Shown: piece by piece, positions 9,677-18,696 of the stretch | How the letters are laid out: each line of letters begins with the position of its first letter | Position numbering within the stretch: the first letter of the stretch is position 1 | NCBI RefSeq assembly: GCF_000525995.1 | Contig: NZ_AODL01000004.1 | Location: 1 to 64,000, forward strand | Origin: Paenilisteria riparia FSL S10-1204 | GTDB lineage: Bacteria > Bacillota > Bacilli > Lactobacillales > Listeriaceae | DNA: 64,000 nt | Reading direction: 5' to 3' | The notes under the pieces: model-generated | Database searches by the model: none | The model's input: the letters and a program-made list of their open reading frames with translations, nothing else | Told to the model about the DNA's origin: nothing | Translations under genes and position numbers: made by a program

Positions 9677-10132
9677 ATGCGAGTGGTGGCACAGAGATGT
9701 TATGAAGCAAGTGTAACGATAGATGGCGAAAGTGTGGGAGAGATCGCTAGCGGGCTTTGTTTGCTCGTTGGCTTTACCCATGAAGATACGGCAGAAGACG
9801 TGGCGTATATCGCGAAAAAAATTGTAGGTTTGCGGATTTTTGAAGATGATTCGGATAAGATGAATTTATCGATAAAAGAGGCTGGTGGCGCGATATTAAG
9901 TGTTTCTCAGTTCACGTTATACGCAGATGTGAAGAAGGGAAGGCGTCCTAGTTTTACGAAATCATCTTCTCCAGATGAGGCATCTAAATTGTATGATTTG
10001 TTTAATGACATGTTAGCGGCAGAAGGACTTGTTGTGGAAACTGGGGTTTTCGGGGCTTTTATGGATGTTCGTATTGTGAACCATGGGCCGATTACGATTA
10101 TTTTGGATTCACAGGAGCTTTTGGGGAAATAA
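9677..10132 (+). CDS. dtd: D-aminoacyl-tRNA deacylase
   Basis: Removes D-amino acids, typically D-Tyr, mischarged to tRNA. 151 residues with the active-site signature [10 protein letters not shown] near residue 75 and the C-terminal GPITIILDS that completes the dimer active site. AGGAGGGTG precedes the ATG. It is cotranscribed with rel by position and ends at a strong bidirectional terminator. Confidence 0.95.
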   Translation: MRVVAQRCYEASVTIDGESVGEIASGLCLLVGFTHEDTAEDVAYIAKKIVGLRIFEDDSDKMNLSIKEAGGAILSVSQFTLYADVKKGRRPSFTKSSSPDEASKLYDLFNDMLAAEGLVVETGVFGAFMDVRIVNHGPITIILDSQELLGK

Positions 10133-10140
10133 GTAAATGA

Positions 10141-10191
10141 AAAAACCGTCAAACTTGGATTAGATTTCTAATCATGTTTGACGGTTTTTTT
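10141..10191. terminator. Bidirectional terminator between dtd and amidase
   Basis: Long stem AAAAACCGTCAAAC / GTTTGACGGTTTTT with an inner hairpin GATTAGA / TCTAATC, flanked by A and T tracts on both sides. It serves the convergent dtd and amidase genes. Confidence 0.9.
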
Positions 10192-10199
10192 AGCACTTT

Positions 10200-11483
10200 C
10201 TATTTAAAATAATTACTCAATCCATCATAAATGGAATCGGCGACTTTTTCACGGAAACCTGAGGAGTTTATTTGCTTTTCATCAATGCTAGAGCTCACAT
10301 AGCCAAGTTCTAGTAAAACAGAGGGCTGTGTGTTTTCGCGGAGCACATAGAAATCGCCAGAGCGTGTGCCGCGGTTTTTGCTTGCTAGATTATTCGCTAG
10401 ACCTGCATTGATGTTGTCTGCTAGGCTTTGATCTTTATTTTTGTAATAGTAAGTTGTCTGGCCATGAACGCTGGTTTTGCTAGCATCCGGTACCGAGTCA
10501 TAATGGAGTGAGATGAATGCGTCTGCGTTGTATTTCTCGGCTTTTTGGGCACGTTCTTTGAGTGAAACATACTCGTCGGAATCGCGTGTCAGAATAACTT
10601 TTGCGCCACTTTGTTCTAGGCGTTTTGCGACTACTTTAGCAGTTTTTAAGGTTATTTTTTTCTCGACTGTTCCGTTTTGACTTTGTGCGCCAGGATCGTT
10701 TCCGCCGTGTCCAGGGTCAATAACGATGGTTGCTTCCGCGAGCGATGTTGTTTTAGCTTTCGGTGCACTTTTTGTCTTGGAGCTGGATACATCGACTACC
10801 CAGTTGGCAACGTAGCCTGTAGCGCCGGATGCTGTCGTGATTTGGTACCAATCCCCTTGTACGCCTTCGATATCGTAGACTGTACCTGCGTCGACTCTTT
10901 CGACAGATTTGCTGTCACGATTTGGACCTGAACGGATATTTGTGTCATTCGAGCGGATAGTAACTGTTTGTAAACTACTACTAGATTCCTTTGTTGCTGA
11001 TTCTTGCATTTTAATGAAAGACGAGCTGACCCATGCTGATTGGCCTTGATATTGAATTTGTGTCCAACCATTGGATTGTGTTGAAACCGTGATTTGATCC
11101 CCATTTTTTAATGTGCCTAGTACGGTACTGTTAGTTGATGGCTTGCTACGAACGTTGAGGCTGCCATCACTTGTAACGGTTGCTAAACTATTACTAGAAG
11201 CACTGACATCTACATTTTGAACGAGCCAGCTAGCGACATAGCCACTTTGACCATTGCTTAGGCGAACTTTATACCATTTATTTTCTTCATCAATGACGTT
11301 TAAAATCTCATTCTTTCTGACTTGAGATGTGACGTCAAAAGCGAGTCCGGGTCCGCTTCTTACATTTAATACCTCAGCTTTTACTTGTACTGTGTTGGCG
11401 TTAGCCATTGCGATTGTAGACAAAATACCTGCCGCAATGAGTAAACAAGAAAGCAAGGTAATAAATAAGAACTTGTTTTTCAT
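10200..11483 (-). CDS. Exported N-acetylmuramoyl-L-alanine amidase with three SH3 domains
   Basis: Cell-wall hydrolase that cuts the amide bond between MurNAc and the stem peptide. 427 residues from ATG 11483, which follows AGGTGG. Residues 1-28 form a signal peptide, followed by three bacterial SH3 repeats (about 31-95, 103-165 and 176-235; each with LNVRSGP/NIRSGP-type motifs) that should bind the wall. The C-terminal Amidase_3 domain shows VIDPGHGG, the metal-site Glu in VEKKITL, SLHYDS and the catalytic Glu in LLELGYVS. The frame continues upstream to 11558, but that extension would precede the signal peptide and is rejected. The neighbour hisS is divergent. Confidence 0.93.
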   Translation of the reverse strand: MKNKFLFITLLSCLLIAAGILSTIAMANANTVQVKAEVLNVRSGPGLAFDVTSQVRKNEILNVIDEENKWYKVRLSNGQSGYVASWLVQNVDVSASSNSLATVTSDGSLNVRSKPSTNSTVLGTLKNGDQITVSTQSNGWTQIQYQGQSAWVSSSFIKMQESATKESSSSLQTVTIRSNDTNIRSGPNRDSKSVERVDAGTVYDIEGVQGDWYQITTASGATGYVANWVVDVSSSKTKSAPKAKTTSLAEATIVIDPGHGGNDPGAQSQNGTVEKKITLKTAKVVAKRLEQSGAKVILTRDSDEYVSLKERAQKAEKYNADAFISLHYDSVPDASKTSVHGQTTYYYKNKDQSLADNINAGLANNLASKNRGTRSGDFYVLRENTQPSVLLELGYVSSSIDEKQINSSGFREKVADSIYDGLSNYFK

Positions 11484-11596
11484 TTTGACACCACCTATAC
11501 TTCTAAAAAAAATATCTACTACCAAAAGATTATCATAAATCGTTACAATAGGAAACATTAAACTTGATTTTTTTATGATTATTTTAAAAAACGTTA

Positions 11597-11625
11597 TTGA
11601 CTTTCAAGACAAATTCTAGTAGTCT
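11597..11625 (+). promoter_or_regulatory. Possible promoter of the hisS T-box leader
   Basis: TTGACT at 11597-11602, a 17-base spacer, and TAGTCT at 11620-11625, ending about 15 bases before the T-box RNA. The -10 match is weak. Confidence 0.4.
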
Positions 11626-11639
11626 TAATGGTAATTAAT

Positions 11640-11906
11640 AAATGACCGATGACGGAGAAAAGTATGGCAGGCATTTGCTAAAGCAGAGAGATAGACCCTA
11701 GGGCTGAGAGGTTTATCAATAGTTGAAATCGCCAGAAGGACACTCCAGAGGATCTTTGCTGAAAAAGCTATCGTGCTTAGTAAGTAAAGACGTTGACAGG
11801 CGTTAACTGTTTTGAGTGGGGGAATTTTTCCTCAATTTAGGGTGGTACCACGGGTTAACTCTCGTCCCTTGTTTTATTAAGTTAAGACAAGGGGCGGGAG
11901 TTTTTT
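11640..11906 (+). ncRNA. T-box riboswitch controlling hisS-aspS
   Basis: Leader RNA that binds uncharged tRNA and switches between antiterminator and terminator. The T-box core AGGGTGGTACCACGGG is at 11839-11854. Stem I closes through GGAG near 11654 pairing with CTCC near 11744, with the AGTA motif at 11661-11664 on its 5' side. The 3' side of the specifier loop reads GGACAC, containing GAC (Asp, 11740-11742, followed by A) and overlapping CAC (His, 11742-11744). GAC is in the usual position. The terminator is the separate hairpin at its 3' end. Confidence 0.93.
11859..11906 (+). terminator. T-box regulated terminator before hisS
   Basis: GC-rich stem CTCTCGTCCCTTGT pairing with ACAAGGGGCGGGAG, then six T. 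Its 5' arm would compete with the antiterminator formed by the T-box sequence. Confidence 0.88.
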
Positions 11907-11952
11907 GATATCCGTCTGTTGACGCTTTTTAGTGAATTAGGAGGGAATTGGC

Positions 11953-13233
11953 ATGCAAATGAAGTTACCAAGAGGAACGCGCGATATTTTACCTGGAGAA
12001 GTAGAGAAATGGCATTATGTGGAGCGTGCTTTCCAATCAATCTGTGAAAGATTCCAATATGAAGAAATCAGAACGCCGATTTTTGAGCATACCGAGTTAT
12101 TCCAGCGTGGTGTTGGTGATACGACCGATATTGTGTCTAAAGAAATGTATACATTTGAGGATAAGAAAAATCGTAGCTTGACGCTGCGTCCGGAAGGTAC
12201 AGCCTCTGTGGTGCGCGCTTTTGTAGAGCATAAGCTTTTTGGTCAGGTGAATCAGCCGGTGAAATTGTATTATTCTGGACCAATGTTTCGCTACGAACGT
12301 CCGCAAGGCGCGAGACAACGCCAATTCACACAAATGGGACTTGAAGCGTTAGGCAGTAATGATCCGGCAATTGATGCGGAAATTATTTCGCTAGCCATGG
12401 CATTTTATAAAGAACTTGGTTTGGAAAACATCGAACTGGTTATTAATAGTTTAGGGGACAAAGAAAGCCGTGCCAAACATAAAGAGGCATTAGTAGCCCA
12501 CTTTGAACCGAGGATTGATGAGTTTTGTGCGGATTGCCAAGTACGCTTGCACAAAAATCCGTTGCGCATTTTGGATTGTAAAGTGGATCATGCGCATCCG
12601 TTAATTGCGACGGCACCATCGATTTTGGAGTTTTTAAATGAAGAGTCGATGCTTTACTTTGAAAAAGTAAAAACATATCTGGATGCGCTTGGTATTGCGT
12701 ATACGGTTGATCCGACGCTCGTTCGTGGTTTGGATTATTACAATCATACGACATTTGAAATTATGAGTACGGCGGAAGGATTTGGCGCGAAATCAACGCT
12801 TTGTGGTGGTGGTCGTTATCATGGTTTGGTGCAAGAATTTGATGGTCCAGAAACGCCAGGTATTGGTTTTGGTCTTGGTATGGAGCGTCTCTTTGCCGCG
12901 CTAGATGTCGAAGGTATTGAACTGCCGATTGCGCATGATTTGGATTGCTATGTGATTACGGCGACGGAAAGTGCGGAAGTAACGGCTGTTTCCATCGTAA
13001 ACACATTGCGCCTAAACGGTTTTAGCGTGGAGAAAGATTACATGGGGCGCAAAATGAAAGGCCAACTAAAAGACGCTGATCGCAAAAATGCTCGTTTTAC
13101 AATGATTCTTGGTGATACAGAAATCGAAAATAATGTATGTCAATTGAAAAACATGCAAACCGGTGAACAAACGGAAATACGACTAGATGCAGTTGTTGCT
13201 GGTTTACAACAATTATTAAAGGGGGATAAATAA
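11953..13233 (+). CDS. hisS: Histidyl-tRNA synthetase
   Basis: Class II synthetase charging tRNA-His. 426 residues with PRGTRDILP at the N terminus, class II motif 2 ([14 protein letters not shown] near residue 113), the HisRS signature [14 protein letters not shown] near 258, motif 3 GFGLGMERL, and a C-terminal anticodon-binding domain. AGGAGGG precedes the ATG; an in-frame ATG two codons later is possible. The stop overlaps the aspS start (TAATG), so hisS and aspS are coupled under one T-box. Confidence 0.97.
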   Translation: MQMKLPRGTRDILPGEVEKWHYVERAFQSICERFQYEEIRTPIFEHTELFQRGVGDTTDIVSKEMYTFEDKKNRSLTLRPEGTASVVRAFVEHKLFGQVNQPVKLYYSGPMFRYERPQGARQRQFTQMGLEALGSNDPAIDAEIISLAMAFYKELGLENIELVINSLGDKESRAKHKEALVAHFEPRIDEFCADCQVRLHKNPLRILDCKVDHAHPLIATAPSILEFLNEESMLYFEKVKTYLDALGIAYTVDPTLVRGLDYYNHTTFEIMSTAEGFGAKSTLCGGGRYHGLVQEFDGPETPGIGFGLGMERLFAALDVEGIELPIAHDLDCYVITATESAEVTAVSIVNTLRLNGFSVEKDYMGRKMKGQLKDADRKNARFTMILGDTEIENNVCQLKNMQTGEQTEIRLDAVVAGLQQLLKGDK

Positions 13234-15002
13234 TGAAGAAACGAACGTTATATTGTGGAGAAGTAACAGAAAAACAAATTGGCGAAAAAGTAACATTACA
13301 TGGCTGGGTGCAAAAACGTCGTGATTTAGGTGGGCTTATTTTTATTGATTTGCGCGATCGTGAAGGATTGGTTCAAGTCGTTTTCAATCCGGACTTTTCA
13401 GCAGAAGCATTAGCGATTGCAGAATCTGTTCGTAATGAATTCGTTGTGACGGTCGTTGGGACGGTAGCGGCAAGAAGTGAAGGTGCGGTAAATGATAAGT
13501 TAGCAACAGGTCGCATTGAAATTTTAGCGGAGGAAATTGAAGTTTTAAATGCTTCGAAAACACCGCCATTTTATATTGAAGATGGTGTGAACGTATCTGA
13601 TGAATTGCGTTTGAAATATCGTTATTTAGACTTGCGACGTCCAGAAATGAACCAGATTTTCCAAATGCGTCACACAGCAACGAAAACATTCCGCCAAAAA
13701 TTAGATCAAATGGGCTTCTTCGATATTGAAACACCTTATTTGACAAAAAGTACACCAGAAGGCGCGCGTGATTATTTAGTTCCGAGTCGCGTATATCCAG
13801 GTAATTTCTATGCGCTACCACAATCACCACAAATTTTGAAACAATTATTGATGTCTGCTGGTTTCGATAAATATTATCAAATCGTACGTTGTTTCCGTGA
13901 TGAAGATTTGCGTGGTGATCGTCAACCAGAATTCACCCAAATCGATTTAGAAACTAGTTTCCTAACAAAAGAAGAAATTCAAGAGATGACGGAAGAAATG
14001 CTAGTAGCCGTTGTGGAAGCAACGAAAGGAATCAAAATCGAGCAACCGTTTCCACGTATGACATATGCAGAAGCAATGAACCGTTTCGGTAGCGATAAAC
14101 CAGATGTTCGTTTTGGTTTAGAGCTACAAAACATGGCAGAAGCTGTAGCCAATGTTGATTTTAAAGTATTTACAAATGCGCTTGAAAGTGGCGGAGAAGT
14201 AAAAGCAATTAACGCCAAACAAGCGGCAGCGAAATATTCTCGTAAAGACATTGATGCGTTAGGCGAATTTGTCGGTAGATACGGCGCGAAAGGTCTTGCT
14301 TGGATGAAAGTCGAAGAAGATGGTTTTAAAGGTCCAATTGCCAAATTTTTCACGCCAGAAAACCAAGAAGTAGTAGCAAGTACGCTAAATGCCGAAGCAG
14401 GCGACTTATTATTGTTTGTTGCGGATAAAGCCGAAGTTGTTGCAGCATCACTCGGAGCATTACGCCAGAAATTAGGACAAGAATTAGAACTCATCAATCA
14501 CGAAGAACTAGCTTTCCTCTGGGTAACAGACTGGCCATTGTTTGAATATGATGAAGAAGCAGGTCGTTTCGTATCAGCCCACCATCCATTCACGATGCCT
14601 CAAGACGCGTCATTACTTGAAACAGCACCAGAAAAAGCGATGGCAGAAGCATATGACATCGTCTTGAACGGTTATGAAATTGGCGGTGGCTCCTTACGTA
14701 TTTACAAAAAAGAAATGCAACAACAAATGTTCCGCGCACTAGGCTTCACGGATGAAGAGGCGACAGAGCAGTTCGGTTTCCTGTTAGAAGCATTAGACCT
14801 TGGAACACCACCACACGGCGGAATCGCATTAGGTTTAGACCGCATCATCATGATTCTTGCAGGACGCACGAATTTGCGCGACACCATTGCATTCCCTAAA
14901 ACAGGGAGCGCGGCAGACCCACTAACCAATGCACCGAGCGAAGTAAGTGCAGCCCAGTTAGCAGAATTAGCATTAGCGATTGAAGCGAAAAAATCGGAGT
15001 AA
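13233..15002 (+). CDS. aspS: Aspartyl-tRNA synthetase
   Basis: Class II synthetase charging tRNA-Asp. 589 residues, the bacterial length. It has an N-terminal OB-fold anticodon-binding domain ([20 protein letters not shown]), catalytic motif 2 around [16 protein letters not shown], a bacterial GAD insertion around residues 300-420, and motif 3 [10 protein letters not shown] near the C terminus. It begins on the last base of the hisS stop. A structured 3' region follows. Confidence 0.97.
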   Translation: MKKRTLYCGEVTEKQIGEKVTLHGWVQKRRDLGGLIFIDLRDREGLVQVVFNPDFSAEALAIAESVRNEFVVTVVGTVAARSEGAVNDKLATGRIEILAEEIEVLNASKTPPFYIEDGVNVSDELRLKYRYLDLRRPEMNQIFQMRHTATKTFRQKLDQMGFFDIETPYLTKSTPEGARDYLVPSRVYPGNFYALPQSPQILKQLLMSAGFDKYYQIVRCFRDEDLRGDRQPEFTQIDLETSFLTKEEIQEMTEEMLVAVVEATKGIKIEQPFPRMTYAEAMNRFGSDKPDVRFGLELQNMAEAVANVDFKVFTNALESGGEVKAINAKQAAAKYSRKDIDALGEFVGRYGAKGLAWMKVEEDGFKGPIAKFFTPENQEVVASTLNAEAGDLLLFVADKAEVVAASLGALRQKLGQELELINHEELAFLWVTDWPLFEYDEEAGRFVSAHHPFTMPQDASLLETAPEKAMAEAYDIVLNGYEIGGGSLRIYKKEMQQQMFRALGFTDEEATEQFGFLLEALDLGTPPHGGIALGLDRIIMILAGRTNLRDTIAFPKTGSAADPLTNAPSEVSAAQLAELALAIEAKKSE

Positions 15003-15021
15003 AGACCATTAAATAAATTGA

Positions 15022-15096
15022 AAAACAGGAGTCTGTACAGACCATTTTGTGAGGATGGAGTTGAAATGGATGGTATAAGATTCCTGTTTGTTTTTA
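15022..15096 (+). terminator. Structured 3' end of the hisS-aspS transcript
   Basis: Outer stem AAACAGGA / TCCTGTTT followed by GTTTTT. It encloses a perfect 12-base palindrome GTCTGTACAGAC at 15032-15043 and further short pairings. It probably terminates the hisS-aspS message; the branched shape makes this less certain than a simple hairpin. Confidence 0.5.
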
Positions 15097-15183
15097 GTGT
15101 GCAGTTTTCCTCTCTAATTTATCAGTTTATCTTTTCAATATTATGTTTTAATATCTTGGTAAATCAAGAGAGGTGGGTGCATA

Positions 15184-15561
15184 ATGAAAAAATGGATTAT
15201 ATTTAGTTTAATAATACTTTTAATAGCTTGTGTTGCTTTAGTTATTTATGTTTCAAAAGATAATAACAACGAAGGAGAGTATGGTTATTTAATTAAAAAC
15301 GGGAATGAAATTATTTTTGCTGAGAGCAAGGAGATTAAAGATAAATCGCAAAGAACAACTTTTTGCGATGGAGTTTTGAAAAAGCGAAATAATCGGGACT
15401 TTGATTCTAATATAAAAGTTATTTCAAAAATGCCGAGTAGTGCAAATAAGATTCCTACTAATACGTATGTAAAAATAATCATTAGTAAAGTAATGGAAAC
15501 AGCGCCTGTACAAATCAACACTACATCCGTTGAACAAGTAAATAAAACAAATAATCTGTAA
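15184..15561 (+). CDS. Membrane-anchored or exported small protein, DUF3221-like
   Basis: 125 residues with an uncleaved or signal helix at residues 4-24 and an exposed remainder. The C-terminal segment (YVKIIISKVMETAPVQI) resembles the DUF3221 (YobA-like) family of Bacilli, whose function is unknown; I make this assignment weakly. GAGAGGTGGG precedes the ATG at good spacing. The region is clearly more AT-rich than aspS next to it, suggesting separate origin. No partner gene is evident. Confidence 0.6.
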   Translation: MKKWIIFSLIILLIACVALVIYVSKDNNNEGEYGYLIKNGNEIIFAESKEIKDKSQRTTFCDGVLKKRNNRDFDSNIKVISKMPSSANKIPTNTYVKIIISKVMETAPVQINTTSVEQVNKTNNL

Positions 15562-15630
15562 AAATTTCAGGATTTATAATTTTGGTTTTGTCCAATGCTT
15601 ATAGGGAGATTAGGACAAAACGAAATTTCA

Positions 15631-15692
15631 AACAAAAACAAGCAGGAAATCACGAATCCCATTCTTCGGGTATGGCGTGAATCCTACTTGTT
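15631..15692 (-). terminator. Minus-strand terminator for the small membrane gene
   Basis: Long imperfect stem AACAAGTAGGA / TTCCTGCTTGTT with an inner CACG pairing; read on the minus strand it is followed by a T-rich tract (15638 down to 15631). It lies about 55 bases past the stop of the 15749-16123 gene. Confidence 0.6.
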
Positions 15693-15748
15693 ACAAATCA
15701 AGCACTTGCTACCGACTCATTTAAGTTGAGCATCAAATGAATCTTGTT

Positions 15749-16123
15749 TTAATTTACCGACGTATCAATCATCGTAACTTCTACATCGTTTGCTAAAATA
15801 CCAGTGTTCGTTTCGTTCGACCAAAATGGGCCTTCTAGTGTTTTCTTTTCTTTGTTGCTCAGTTTATGCTTATCATAAAATCTAGCTTCTACGCTATAGC
15901 GATTACCGACTTTGATTGAATCCCATTGTGATTCATCCAAATCTAGCTTGATTTTTTTGTCTCCAGCTCCTTCAATGTTTCCTGAAATGGAATTGTCGTC
16001 ATTCTTTTGCGTGACAAGAAAGTTAAACGAAACATCGATTGGAGAAGAAGAATTATGCAGAAAATAATAACCGCCTGCTAAAAACACAATCGCGATAATT
16101 GTAAAAAAGGGGATTTTTCGCAT
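15749..16123 (-). CDS. Membrane-anchored small protein, unknown function
   Basis: 124 residues that I do not recognise. One N-terminal hydrophobic helix (about 5-22) is followed by a soluble, probably extracytoplasmic beta-rich domain with DVSFNFLVTQKNDD and VGNRYSVEARFYDKHKLS. It may be a signal peptide or anchor. It stands alone between the DUF3221-like gene and the PII gene, with its own terminator. Confidence 0.6.
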   Translation of the reverse strand: MRKIPFFTIIAIVFLAGGYYFLHNSSSPIDVSFNFLVTQKNDDNSISGNIEGAGDKKIKLDLDESQWDSIKVGNRYSVEARFYDKHKLSNKEKKTLEGPFWSNETNTGILANDVEVTMIDTSVN

Positions 16124-16261
16124 CTTTATCTATCTCTCCTTCGTATATAAAACAGCCATTAGCTACTTCTTCATTATAAGCGCTGTTTTTCAATTCGTGA
16201 AGGGGAAAAGGCGAATTCTCATTATATTTTTAGAATTAATCGCGATTTGCTGTGATTACTC

Positions 16262-16633
16262 TCATTTGGGATGGTCTTGGAGGGCATCAACCCCGCGTTC
16301 TCCGGTACTAATTTTAACGACTTCGGCTAATGGGTAAATAAAGACTTTACCATCGCCTGGTTCGCCAGTTCGCAACGTCTTCTTAACGACTTCTAAAACA
16401 TCCTCAACAGGAACAGTACTCACGACAATTTCGATTTTCATTCGTTCGTGAATATTGTTTTCTTTCTTTTTACCACGATATAGTTCAATCAGACCTTTTT
16501 CAAGACCAGTTCCAAGTGCTTTTGTAACAGTTAGACCGCTGACACCTATTTCTGCCAGTGCTTTTTGGAAATCGTAAAAACGGTTAGGACGCGTTATAAT
16601 TTCTATTTTTGTTAAGTTTGACAATAAAATCAC
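16262..16633 (-). CDS. glnB: PII nitrogen regulatory protein (GlnB/GlnK family, NrgB type)
   Basis: Trimeric signalling protein that binds ATP/ADP and 2-oxoglutarate and docks on the ammonium channel. 123 residues with the PII fold: T-loop YRGKKKENNIHERMKIE near residues 53-69, and the C-terminal GDGKVFIYPLAEVVKISTGERG nucleotide site (residues 93 on). The Tyr uridylylated in enteric GlnB is replaced, so modification there is not possible. It starts with GTG overlapping the amtB stop by four bases; a TTG four codons on is an alternative. It is coupled to amtB. Confidence 0.93.
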   Translation of the reverse strand: MILLSNLTKIEIITRPNRFYDFQKALAEIGVSGLTVTKALGTGLEKGLIELYRGKKKENNIHERMKIEIVVSTVPVEDVLEVVKKTLRTGEPGDGKVFIYPLAEVVKISTGERGVDALQDHPK

Positions 16634-17841
16634 CCCTTAATCGTGATAGGCTTTTTCGCGTGAAGCGTTAAGTCTAGCCCTTTGAATTCTTGTTCTTCGT
16701 TTACTCTGATAGGTATGAATATTTTGATAACATAAATAATGACTGTCGTAGCGACTGCAACAAAGAGAACCGTTGAACCGATTGCGATGACTTGTTTGAG
16801 CAGTAGACCTGGATTGCCGTAAAATAAACCATCTGCTCCGAGTTCGTTAATTTTTGTTGTGGCGAAAAGTCCAGTAGCAATACCGCCCCAAATGCCGCCA
16901 ATACCGTGAAGACCAAAAGCATCCAACGCATCATCGTATTTAACTTTTCCTTTGAGCCAGAATACACCCCAGAAACAAATCGCGCCACCGATAAAGCCAA
17001 TTAATAAGGAGCTACCAACCGTTACAAATCCTGCAGCAGGTGTGATGGAGACAAGTCCTGCAATTGCCCCGGAAATTGTGCCGAGCATTGTGGGCTTTTT
17101 ATTTACCATCCATTCCACTGCAACCCAACCAATCATGCCAGCTGCTGCCGCTGTATTTGTATTGACGAATGCTGTCATTGCAACGTTATCAATCGTTAAC
17201 GCGCTACCAACATTAAAACCATACCAACCAAACCAGACGAGAATACCACCAATCAAGGCAAGTGGCAGATTATGAGGAGAGGAGTTCTCCGCTTCTTTAC
17301 GTCGTCCAATAATGATAGCTAAGACAAGCCCAGTAACCCCGGAACTAATATGAACTACATTCCCACCTGCAAAATCAAGCGCTCCAAGTTCGCGCAACCA
17401 ACCACCATCGCCCCAAACCCAGTGAGCAACTGGTGCATAAACAAGCAATGACCACAAAATAATGAAAATTAAGTATGCCGCAAAATTCATTCGTTCTGCA
17501 AAAGCCCCTGAAATAATCGCTACTGTCAAAATCGCGAATGTCATTTGAAACATCATGAAGAGTATATGTGGAATCGCATCGGAATACGTTGCATTGGCAT
17601 CAAAACCGACGCCGTGTAAGAATGTCCAATCGAAACTGCCGATAAAAGCATTCCCAGGTGCAAAAGCAAGGGAATAGCCAACAATGACCCAAAGAATCGA
17701 AATAAGTGCCATTGAACTAAAGCTATACATTGCTGTACTAAGCACATTCTTGCTACGAACCATCCCTCCATAAAATAAAGCTATCCCAGGCGTCATTAAC
17801 CAAACAAGCAAGGTACAGAAAAACATAAATACGGCTTCCAT
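16630..17841 (-). CDS. amtB: Ammonium transporter AmtB (NrgA type)
   Basis: Ammonium channel of the cytoplasmic membrane. 403 residues with about eleven hydrophobic spans, FYGGMVR near residue 24, the signature DFAGGNVVH near residues 155-163 with the channel His, and FGLHGIGGIWGG with the second pore His. AAGGAGAG precedes the ATG. Two GlnR/TnrA-type operator boxes lie upstream, so induction under nitrogen limitation is expected. It is the first gene of the amtB-glnB operon. Confidence 0.97.
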   Translation of the reverse strand: MEAVFMFFCTLLVWLMTPGIALFYGGMVRSKNVLSTAMYSFSSMALISILWVIVGYSLAFAPGNAFIGSFDWTFLHGVGFDANATYSDAIPHILFMMFQMTFAILTVAIISGAFAERMNFAAYLIFIILWSLLVYAPVAHWVWGDGGWLRELGALDFAGGNVVHISSGVTGLVLAIIIGRRKEAENSSPHNLPLALIGGILVWFGWYGFNVGSALTIDNVAMTAFVNTNTAAAAGMIGWVAVEWMVNKKPTMLGTISGAIAGLVSITPAAGFVTVGSSLLIGFIGGAICFWGVFWLKGKVKYDDALDAFGLHGIGGIWGGIATGLFATTKINELGADGLFYGNPGLLLKQVIAIGSTVLFVAVATTVIIYVIKIFIPIRVNEEQEFKGLDLTLHAKKPITIKG

Positions 17842-17857
17842 GTGCCACTCTCCTTTT

Positions 17858-17874
17858 TGTTAGATAATCTAACA
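17858..17874. promoter_or_regulatory. GlnR/TnrA-type operator, proximal to amtB
   Basis: Perfect palindromic match TGTTAGATAATCTAACA to the GlnR/TnrA consensus TGTNA-N7-TNACA. It is 16 bases before the amtB start, downstream of the likely promoter, a position suited to repression. Confidence 0.85.
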
Positions 17875-17896
17875 TTGATATTTTGTTTATGTGATA

Positions 17897-17924
17897 ATAA
17901 TACTGCAAACTGAAAATAAAGCAA
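17897..17924 (-). promoter_or_regulatory. Possible amtB promoter
   Basis: On the minus strand, TTGCTT (17924-17919), a 16-base spacer, and TATTAT (17902-17897). It lies between the two operator boxes. Confidence 0.45.
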
Positions 17925-17950
17925 GTTATTTTAACTGAAAATTTAAATTT

Positions 17951-17967
17951 TGTTAGATAATCTAACA
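17951..17967. promoter_or_regulatory. GlnR/TnrA-type operator, distal to amtB
   Basis: Second identical 17-base box TGTTAGATAATCTAACA, 93 bases from the first and upstream of the probable -35. The rest of the 17842-18097 interval shows no gene. Confidence 0.85.
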
Positions 17968-18097
17968 TACAGCGCTTTCTTTTTATGGTTTTTGGCTGAT
18001 ATAGGATGCGAGATATAATTTTCTGTCTATTGGAAGTTAATTTTTTGTAAGGAAATAGATGACATCGAGATGTGATTGGGTTGTTTATGAGGGCAAG

Positions 18098-18152
18098 AAA
18101 AAAGACGGTATCAACGGGCTCTCACATAGTTGCGTGAGACTGTTGATATCGC
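18098..18152 (-). terminator. Terminator after cymR
   Basis: Minus-strand stem GATATCAAC-GTCTCAC pairing with GTGAGAGC-GTTGATACC, followed by six T. It starts a few bases after the cymR stop. Confidence 0.85.
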
Positions 18153-18157
18153 CTTTA

Positions 18158-18577
18158 TTAAATGTAGAACATATAGCCATCGACAAGCGGGTCATCGCCG
18201 TGGCTTGCTAGGTCTTCCAGTGTGGTGCTATCTAAAACGTCTTTAACTGCATTTCGAATACGCATCCAGAGTTCGCGTTGTGCGGCTTCCTCGTCTTCTA
18301 TGCTTTCTACAAGCACGATTGGGCCTTCTAATGTACGAATGATGTCGCCGGCAGTGATTTTTGCTGGCTCGTCACCAAGTATATAGCCACCGTGTGCTCC
18401 GCGGATACTTTTTACGATACCTGCATTTCGCAATGGGCCAATCAGTTGTTCTAAATAATGTTCGGATAAGCCTTTCTTTTCAGCAATGGAGCGCAAGGAG
18501 ATGGGGCCTTGTCCGAAACATCGCGTCAATTCTAATACAATCGTTAAGCCATAACGGCCTTTTGTCGTGATTTTCAT
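18158..18577 (-). CDS. cymR: Rrf2-family transcriptional regulator CymR
   Basis: Cysteine-metabolism repressor; in Bacillus it acts with CysK as co-repressor. 139 residues from ATG 18577, preceded by GGAGG, and the C-terminal MFYI ending matches CymR. The Rrf2 wing-helix is visible: KITTKGRYGLTIVLEL at the N terminus and IRGAHGGYILG near residues 58-68. It lacks the three-cysteine cluster of the Fe-S sensing IscR branch, which fits CymR. It is divergent from rarA. Confidence 0.9.
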   Translation of the reverse strand: MKITTKGRYGLTIVLELTRCFGQGPISLRSIAEKKGLSEHYLEQLIGPLRNAGIVKSIRGAHGGYILGDEPAKITAGDIIRTLEGPIVLVESIEDEEAAQRELWMRIRNAVKDVLDSTTLEDLASHGDDPLVDGYMFYI

Positions 18578-18681
18578 AATAACCTCCAAGTGTGTGTATG
18601 TAAAAATTCTTCTTATGATTCCCAAAGTAATTATAAAGCAATTTGGCAAAAGATGCGAGCAAAAGAATGATTTGAGTGGAA

Positions 18682-18693
18682 GAACATGTGTTC
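18682..18693. promoter_or_regulatory. LexA-type (SOS) operator in the rarA promoter
   Basis: GAACATGTGTTC fits the Gram-positive LexA core GAAC-N4-GTTC, within seven-base inverted arms AAGAACA / TGTTCTT. It sits just upstream of an extended -10, where bound LexA would block polymerase. Confidence 0.6.
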
Positions 18694-18696
18694 TTG

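Noticed and set aside
15018-15206. 62-residue frame after aspS
   Set aside because: It lies over the structured aspS 3' region with a weak start and overlaps the well-supported next gene.
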